From NCBI GenBank assembly GCA_026125925.1, contig JAHCKF010000067.1, forward strand, positions 1 to 11,768: a DNA stretch of 11,768 nucleotides, given 5' to 3'. Shown here piece by piece: positions 6,835 to 11,768 of the stretch. The first letter of the stretch is position 1. The number at the start of each line of letters is the position of its first letter. The notes below the pieces were generated by a model, which made no database searches, was not told the origin of the DNA, and worked only from the letters and a program-made list of their open reading frames with translations. The stretch comes from Pseudolabrys sp. (GTDB lineage Bacteria; Pseudomonadota; Alphaproteobacteria; Rhizobiales; Xanthobacteraceae). The position numbers and the translations under genes were made by a program.

Positions 6835-6859
6835 CGCGGAAGAGCTTTCGAGCTCCGCG
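6835..6859 (+). promoter_or_regulatory. UUCG-capped hairpin in the leader of the third barrel
   Basis: GAGCT (6842-6846) pairs with AGCTC (6851-6855) around a TTCG tetraloop. A lower helix, CGCG (6835-6838) with CGCG (6856-6859), continues it past a 3-base GAA bulge. It ends 40 bases before ATG 6899 and would lie in the 5' untranslated region. Such a stable cap could protect the mRNA or bind a regulator. Only the fold potential is seen; a function is inference. Confidence 0.4.
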
Positions 6860-6898
6860 TAATGCGTTTCACCTGACACCAAATCAAAGAGGATCGCG

Positions 6899-7549
6899 AT
6901 GAAGCGCCTTCACGCGTTGTTACTTGGCTGTGCCTTCGTGCCGGCCCTTGCACTCACCTCGACGGCCATGGCCGCCGACATTCCGCTGAAAGCTCCGGCT
7001 CCAGCCTATTACCCGGCCTATTTCTCCTGGACCGGTTTCTACGCCGGCATCAACGGTGGCTATGGCTGGTCGACGTCCTTCGCCGACAAGGCCGATGGCG
7101 CCGTCTACGGCGGCCAGCTTGGCTACAACATGCAACTCGGCAGCTTCGTGGTCGGCCTGGAAGGCGACTTCCAGGGCACCAGCATCAAGGCTTCGGAAGA
7201 TCTCGGTGGCGGCGCCACCGTCGAGGGCAAGATTCCGGCTTTCGCCACGGTGCGCGGCCGCGTCGGTTACGCTTTCAACCGCGCGCTGCTCTACGGGACC
7301 GGCGGCTGGGCTTACACCAACACCAAGCTGTCGCTCAGCGCCCCCGGCGGCTCGGTCGATGCTTCGAACTGGAGTTCGGGGTGGACCCTCGGCGGCGGCC
7401 TCGAATGGGCGGTCTGGGATCGCTGGAGCGTCAAGGGCGAATATCTCTACGTCGCCTCCGGCGACACGACCCTCACCGTCGGCGGCGTCACAGCGACCGG
7501 CAGCTACAAATACAACGTCGTCCGCGCCGGCTTGAACTATCGCTTCTGA
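6899..7549 (+). CDS. Outer-membrane beta-barrel (Omp25-like), third copy
   Basis: This is a 216-residue outer-membrane barrel. The signal peptide (KR start, hydrophobic core about 6-20, AMA|A or MAA|D cleavage near 25/26) precedes the linker PLKAPAPAYYPAY and SWTGFYAGINGGYGW (44-58). Later blocks FATVRGRVGYAFNRA (115-129), YGTGGWAYTNT (132-142), SSGWTLGGGLEWA (159-171) and WSVKGEYLYVASGDTTLT (176-193) match the preceding gene closely, and both end in NVVRAGLNYRF. The only cysteine is in the signal peptide. The start is supported by AAGAGGA (6887-6893) five bases before ATG. Tandem duplication with later divergence of the loops is the simplest explanation. It converges with the autotransporter gene, sharing one terminator in the 66-base gap. 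Confidence 0.93.
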   Translation: MKRLHALLLGCAFVPALALTSTAMAADIPLKAPAPAYYPAYFSWTGFYAGINGGYGWSTSFADKADGAVYGGQLGYNMQLGSFVVGLEGDFQGTSIKASEDLGGGATVEGKIPAFATVRGRVGYAFNRALLYGTGGWAYTNTKLSLSAPGGSVDASNWSSGWTLGGGLEWAVWDRWSVKGEYLYVASGDTTLTVGGVTATGSYKYNVVRAGLNYRF

Positions 7550-7572
7550 GCGCATCGACACCGCAACGCTAC

Positions 7573-7600
7573 AAAAGGCCGGCCTCGCGCCGGCCTTTTT
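7573..7600. terminator. Shared terminator of third barrel and autotransporter
   Basis: A perfect 11-bp stem, AAAAGGCCGGC (7573-7583) with GCCGGCCTTTT (7589-7599), encloses the loop CTCGC, with a fifth T at 7600. Because A and T runs flank both sides it should work in both directions: 24 bases after the barrel stop on the + strand, and 16 bases after the autotransporter stop on the - strand. Confidence 0.88.
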
Positions 7601-7615
7601 ATTGCGCGCACCCGC

Positions 7616-10282
7616 TCACCAGGTCGCGCGGAAGCCGAGCGTGCCCTTGTAAGCGTCGCTGTCACCGGCGTCGGCGAGGCTGGTGTTATAAGAGACTTCG
7701 CCATACAGCGAATACTTGTCGTTCGCCCAGTGGTACGCGCCGCCGGCGCCAAGGCCACCCCACAGCCGATCGGCCGCGCTGGTGAAGCGCGTGCCACTGA
7801 CATCGACGGCGGTGCCGCCGAGAAATTCGTAATAGAGATTGGTGATGGCGTAGATGTCGGAGCTGACCTTGCGGCCCTGGCCGTCACGCCCCTCGCGCCG
7901 ATGATCGAGCGACAGACCGGCGCGGCCCTGCAGGCTGTCGGCGTCGTCGCTCGACACCGCCGCGCCGAACCGGTCGTTGAAGGCGCTGAACCTGACGGAC
8001 GAATACACCAGTTGCGCCTGCGGCGTCAGCGACAGCGCGCCGCCAAGAGGAATGCGCCGGCCGCTTTCGGCGCCAAACGCATAGCCAAAACCGCTGTTGC
8101 CATCCGTCAGCGTGCCGGCGAGATCGGACGACAGGTCCGAGCGGTACCACGTCATTTGCGACTGACCGTCGACATAGAAGCCGTTGTCGCCATACCAGGT
8201 CAGCGTGCCGCCGACGCCGATGCCGTCGACCTTGATCTTGCCGTTGCCATAGAACGACTTCACGTCCGACGAGAGCGTGTCGTAATGCGCGGTGACGCCG
8301 AAGATCAGCCTGCCGTGGCCGTTCTCATAGGCCAGGCCATCGACGCCGCCGCGTATCGTTCCTTGATCGCTTGTGTAGGTCGAACCGGTCGTGCTCGACG
8401 GCTTGACGCTGGCGTGCTGGCCCTCGACGCGCAGCCAGACCGGAGACGGCCCGCCGCCAATGCCGCCGTCGGCCGCATAGGCATTGCCAACGCGCTGGCG
8501 CAAGGTCGGCAGTCCGTTCATGCCCAGCAGGATCGATCCGTAGGATTCATAGATTGGCACGCCGGCTTGATACAGAGGAGCGGCCGGAACCGATGCAGTT
8601 GGTGCGAGCAGAGTCGAGCGCAAATACCAGTCGCCATCCGTTGGTGCGCTGACGCCATTTTTCTGCAGCGTATAGGCATAGGCGCCGCCGACCACGGCCT
8701 GCTGGCCGTTGATGACATAGTCACCTTGCAGCGCGAAGCTGCCATTCGAAGCGCCACCGACATCGACGATCTTGATGCCTTCGGTTGTCTGCGCACCCGT
8801 GCCGCCGGCATTGATGACGCGCACATTCGTACTGCCCGCGGTGTTGCCGGTGACGACGAGCTTGTCGGTCGGTGACGCGTCGCCGCCAAGGATGCTTTCG
8901 ATCTGCAGCGTGCCGCCCGCGCCGGTGTAGTTGCCGGCCACCGTCAGCGTGCCGATCGAATTGCCCGGCGCGATGATGCCGCCGGCCGCGTTGGTTGTAT
9001 GGCCGACCGTGCCGATGCCTTGCAGGCGGCTGCCGGACAGCACGTCCATCGTGCCGCCGAGCACGCCATTCACCGCCAGCGTGCCGCCCTGAACGATCGT
9101 CGATCCACCAAAGGCGGAATTGTCGCCATTCAGGATTTCCTTGCCGCCCGTAACTGTCAGCACGCCGGTGCCGTTGAATGTGCCGGAGAACGTGTCGCTG
9201 GCGTTGGTGATCGTCAGGTTTTTAGCGCCCATCGTGACGACGCCGCTACCACTTAGGCTTTGAATGTCGGTGCCGGCCGCCGTTATCGGTGAAATATCGA
9301 AAGTGCCGTTGGCGGTTACGCCGCTCGAGGCGGCGATCGAGCCGTTGGTGCGCAGCGCCAGGGTGCCCTGATCGATTACCGTCCGGCCAGTGTAGGAGTT
9401 ACTGGTCGTCAGGTTGACGTTGCCGGTACCCGTTTTGGTCAATCCGCCGACGCCGCTGAGTTCGCGCAAGGCGGTCACGGTGAAGCCGACGCTGTCGAGC
9501 GTCAGCCCGCCCGCCGCGATGTTGAGCGTGCCGGTGCCGGCACCGATCCAGACGCCGCTGCTCCGCGTCGCGCGATAGGTGGCGTTGTCGAAGTTGACCT
9601 GCGAGCCCACGCCCACGTTCAAGCTCTGCGATACAATCGTGGCGTCGCTGACGTTGAGCGTGCCCACGCCGCCGGCGTTGCCGAGCGATACCCCGCCGCT
9701 GGCCGTGACCGTTCCGCCATTCTGAATGTTGAGAATGCCCGTCCCGCTGCCGCCGACGCTGAGCGCGAGGCCGGTGGCCGTCCATTGCGAACCCGCGCCG
9801 GTCACTGTCACCGTACCGGTGCCGGTGCCCCCGCCGATCCGGAAACTGCCGAGGCTCGTGAGCGTGCTGCCGTTCTGAATGGTCAGGCTGCCCGACGTCG
9901 TATTGCCGACGAACAGGTTGCCGGTCGAGCCGCTCGCTGCGCCGCCGGCGCCAAGCACGGCCGGATTGGCCGAGTTGATGGTCACCGCGGTCGGGCTCGC
10001 CGGCACAGCGCCGCCCGACCAGTTCGTGTTGTTGGTCCAGTCGCTGTTCGTGGCGCCGGTCCAGGCGGTCTGCGCTGTCGCTGATCCGGCCGACAAGGCC
10101 ATGAGCACCGCGATGGAGACGCTCGTCGGAACAAGGCGTCGCCCGATCCGTGCGTTGCCGCGCAACGGTCGCGGCTGATCGATCGTGATGGCGAGGGATC
10201 GAAGTCTGCGATGTGTGTGTTGTTCGGTAGTGTCGAGGGTGAAGGCGCTAGCGGCAGGCGACGCGGCTTCCGGCATTCCCAT
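7616..10282 (-). CDS. Classical (type Va) autotransporter
   Basis: This is an 888-residue autotransporter: a surface passenger exported through its own C-terminal barrel. An unusual 48-residue N-terminal stretch precedes the signal core (about 51-70, ending SATA|Q). The passenger (71 to about 560) is rich in Gly, Thr, Ser, Val and Asn and has no Cys, typical of a beta-helix. It has a T5SS/PEP-CTERM-type repeat (about 123-200, with LTIQNGSTLT and LNIQNGGTVT), two autotransporter-associated strand repeats (about 275-310 with NSYTGRTVIDQGTLAL; about 371-406 with GGSTIVQGGTLAVNG) and the junction APGNSIGTLTVAGNY (438-452). The barrel spans about 580-888 and ends GFRATW, with the terminal aromatic. 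No protease, lipase or RGD motif is visible, so adhesion or aggregation is only a guess. The start is uncertain: ATG 10282 and 10276 both have weak ribosome sites, and an in-frame TTG at codon 40 would give a normal-length signal peptide. Confidence 0.9.
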   Translation of the reverse strand: MGMPEAASPAASAFTLDTTEQHTHRRLRSLAITIDQPRPLRGNARIGRRLVPTSVSIAVLMALSAGSATAQTAWTGATNSDWTNNTNWSGGAVPASPTAVTINSANPAVLGAGGAASGSTGNLFVGNTTSGSLTIQNGSTLTSLGSFRIGGGTGTGTVTVTGAGSQWTATGLALSVGGSGTGILNIQNGGTVTASGGVSLGNAGGVGTLNVSDATIVSQSLNVGVGSQVNFDNATYRATRSSGVWIGAGTGTLNIAAGGLTLDSVGFTVTALRELSGVGGLTKTGTGNVNLTTSNSYTGRTVIDQGTLALRTNGSIAASSGVTANGTFDISPITAAGTDIQSLSGSGVVTMGAKNLTITNASDTFSGTFNGTGVLTVTGGKEILNGDNSAFGGSTIVQGGTLAVNGVLGGTMDVLSGSRLQGIGTVGHTTNAAGGIIAPGNSIGTLTVAGNYTGAGGTLQIESILGGDASPTDKLVVTGNTAGSTNVRVINAGGTGAQTTEGIKIVDVGGASNGSFALQGDYVINGQQAVVGGAYAYTLQKNGVSAPTDGDWYLRSTLLAPTASVPAAPLYQAGVPIYESYGSILLGMNGLPTLRQRVGNAYAADGGIGGGPSPVWLRVEGQHASVKPSSTTGSTYTSDQGTIRGGVDGLAYENGHGRLIFGVTAHYDTLSSDVKSFYGNGKIKVDGIGVGGTLTWYGDNGFYVDGQSQMTWYRSDLSSDLAGTLTDGNSGFGYAFGAESGRRIPLGGALSLTPQAQLVYSSVRFSAFNDRFGAAVSSDDADSLQGRAGLSLDHRREGRDGQGRKVSSDIYAITNLYYEFLGGTAVDVSGTRFTSAADRLWGGLGAGGAYHWANDKYSLYGEVSYNTSLADAGDSDAYKGTLGFRATW
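9683..9916 (-). repeat. T5SS/PEP-CTERM-type repeats in the passenger
   Basis: Two related units in the passenger (about residues 123-162 and 163-200) share the pattern 'lxVGxxxxGxLxIQNGxTxT', with TVTVTGAGSQWT between them. This is the signature of repeats shared by type V secretion passengers and PEP-CTERM proteins. At the DNA level the units have diverged. They predict rungs of a right-handed beta-helix. Confidence 0.6.
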
Positions 10283-10321
10283 TCCAATCCATTCCCAGCA
10301 AATCCGCCGCCACGTTAGCGA

Positions 10322-10354
10322 GTCCGGTGCAGGAATACCTTACGACAACCGGAC
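10322..10354. repeat. Inverted repeat upstream of the autotransporter
   Basis: GTCCGGT (10322-10328) and ACCGGAC (10348-10354) are perfect 7-base arms separated by 19 bases. They lie 40-72 bases upstream of the autotransporter ATG, in the 315-base divergent gap to uvrA. They could be an operator or a leader hairpin, or chance in GC-rich DNA. I see no convincing -35/-10 pair nearby on either strand. Besides this and the LexA box, nothing else stands out in 10283-10597. Confidence 0.35.
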
Positions 10355-10488
10355 CAATTTTCGTCTCTTTCTCCCGGTGGAACTCACAATCCGAGCTTCG
10401 GCAGCGAACTGCGCATGCCGGCGGCTCGTTTTCCGACTTGTCCCCAGCGCCGAAATTGCCGGGTCTCGCGCACTGGCGGAGGCATCCG

Positions 10489-10503
10489 GTTCTTCCTATG
10501 TTC
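10489..10503. promoter_or_regulatory. LexA (SOS) box of uvrA
   Basis: A perfect alphaproteobacterial LexA operator, GTTC TTCCTAT GTTC, lies 94 bases before the uvrA start codon. A poor promoter candidate overlaps it (CTGGCG at 10473-10478 and CTATGT at 10496-10501, spacer 17). The box is the second of only two perfect GTTC-N7-GTTC sites I noticed in the window, and both stand before known SOS genes. It also lies 207 bases upstream of the divergent autotransporter. Confidence 0.88.
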
Positions 10504-10597
10504 TAGTCCTTGGCTATTGGCTGCCTGCGCGACCGGCTCGGACCGGTGCGGCGGCCTGTTGTGCTGGCTTAAACCCCTCTCGCCACTGAAGTTTTTC

Positions 10598-11768
<1,171 letters not shown>

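Noticed and set aside
6732..7600. Two near-identical palindromes (6732-6760, 7573-7599) as mobile-element ends
   Set aside because: Each lies just after a stop codon and is followed by T residues, so both are intrinsic terminators; there is no transposase or target-site duplication.
7730..8875. Long + strand open frame opposite the autotransporter (381 codons)
   Set aside because: It is antisense to the passenger and barrel coding sequence, has no domain pattern or ribosome site, and arises from the codon bias of the real gene.
9065..9916. Repetitive Gly/Thr coding DNA as a CRISPR array or satellite
   Set aside because: The periodicity is at protein level (beta-helix rungs); no exact DNA repeat of constant length with unique spacers is present.

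Overview
The window looks like a chromosomal segment of a GC-rich alphaproteobacterium, probably of the Hyphomicrobiales (Bradyrhizobium, Rhodopseudomonas or Xanthobacteraceae type). The reasons are the codon use, the Omp25/RopB-like small beta-barrels with the (N/S)WTGFY motif, the alphaproteobacterial type of UvrA, and two perfect GTTC-N7-GTTC boxes, the LexA operator form of this class. The taxonomic call is inferred from family resemblance only.

Left part (198-2724, + strand): a MarC-family membrane protein, a CNNM/CorC-type transporter with CBS domains, and a small four-helix DUF1772-like membrane protein. The last two are tightly packed and may be co-transcribed. A secreted MetX-like alpha/beta hydrolase (2754-3920, - strand) converges on them.

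Middle (3993-4879, - strand): ssb with a clear intrinsic terminator. Its promoter, TTGACT-N17-TAGAAC, lies about 290 bases upstream of the start codon and overlaps a LexA box at the -10. This predicts SOS-controlled ssb with an unusually long, structured leader.

Right part (5045-10282): a block of cell-surface genes. Three tandem small outer-membrane beta-barrels on the + strand each have their own Shine-Dalgarno sequence and their own hairpin terminator. The second and third are close paralogues with almost identical terminators. A classical autotransporter (888 aa) lies on the - strand and converges on the third barrel through a shared terminator.

End (10489-11768, + strand): a second LexA box, then the 5' part of uvrA, which runs off the window. 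In many proteobacteria ssb and uvrA are direct divergent neighbours sharing an SOS control region. Here they are still divergent and each has its own LexA box, but about 6 kb of surface-protein genes lies between them. This layout is the most notable thing in the window. I see no CRISPR array, tRNA, rRNA, insertion sequence or obvious defence system, and most genes belong to known families.
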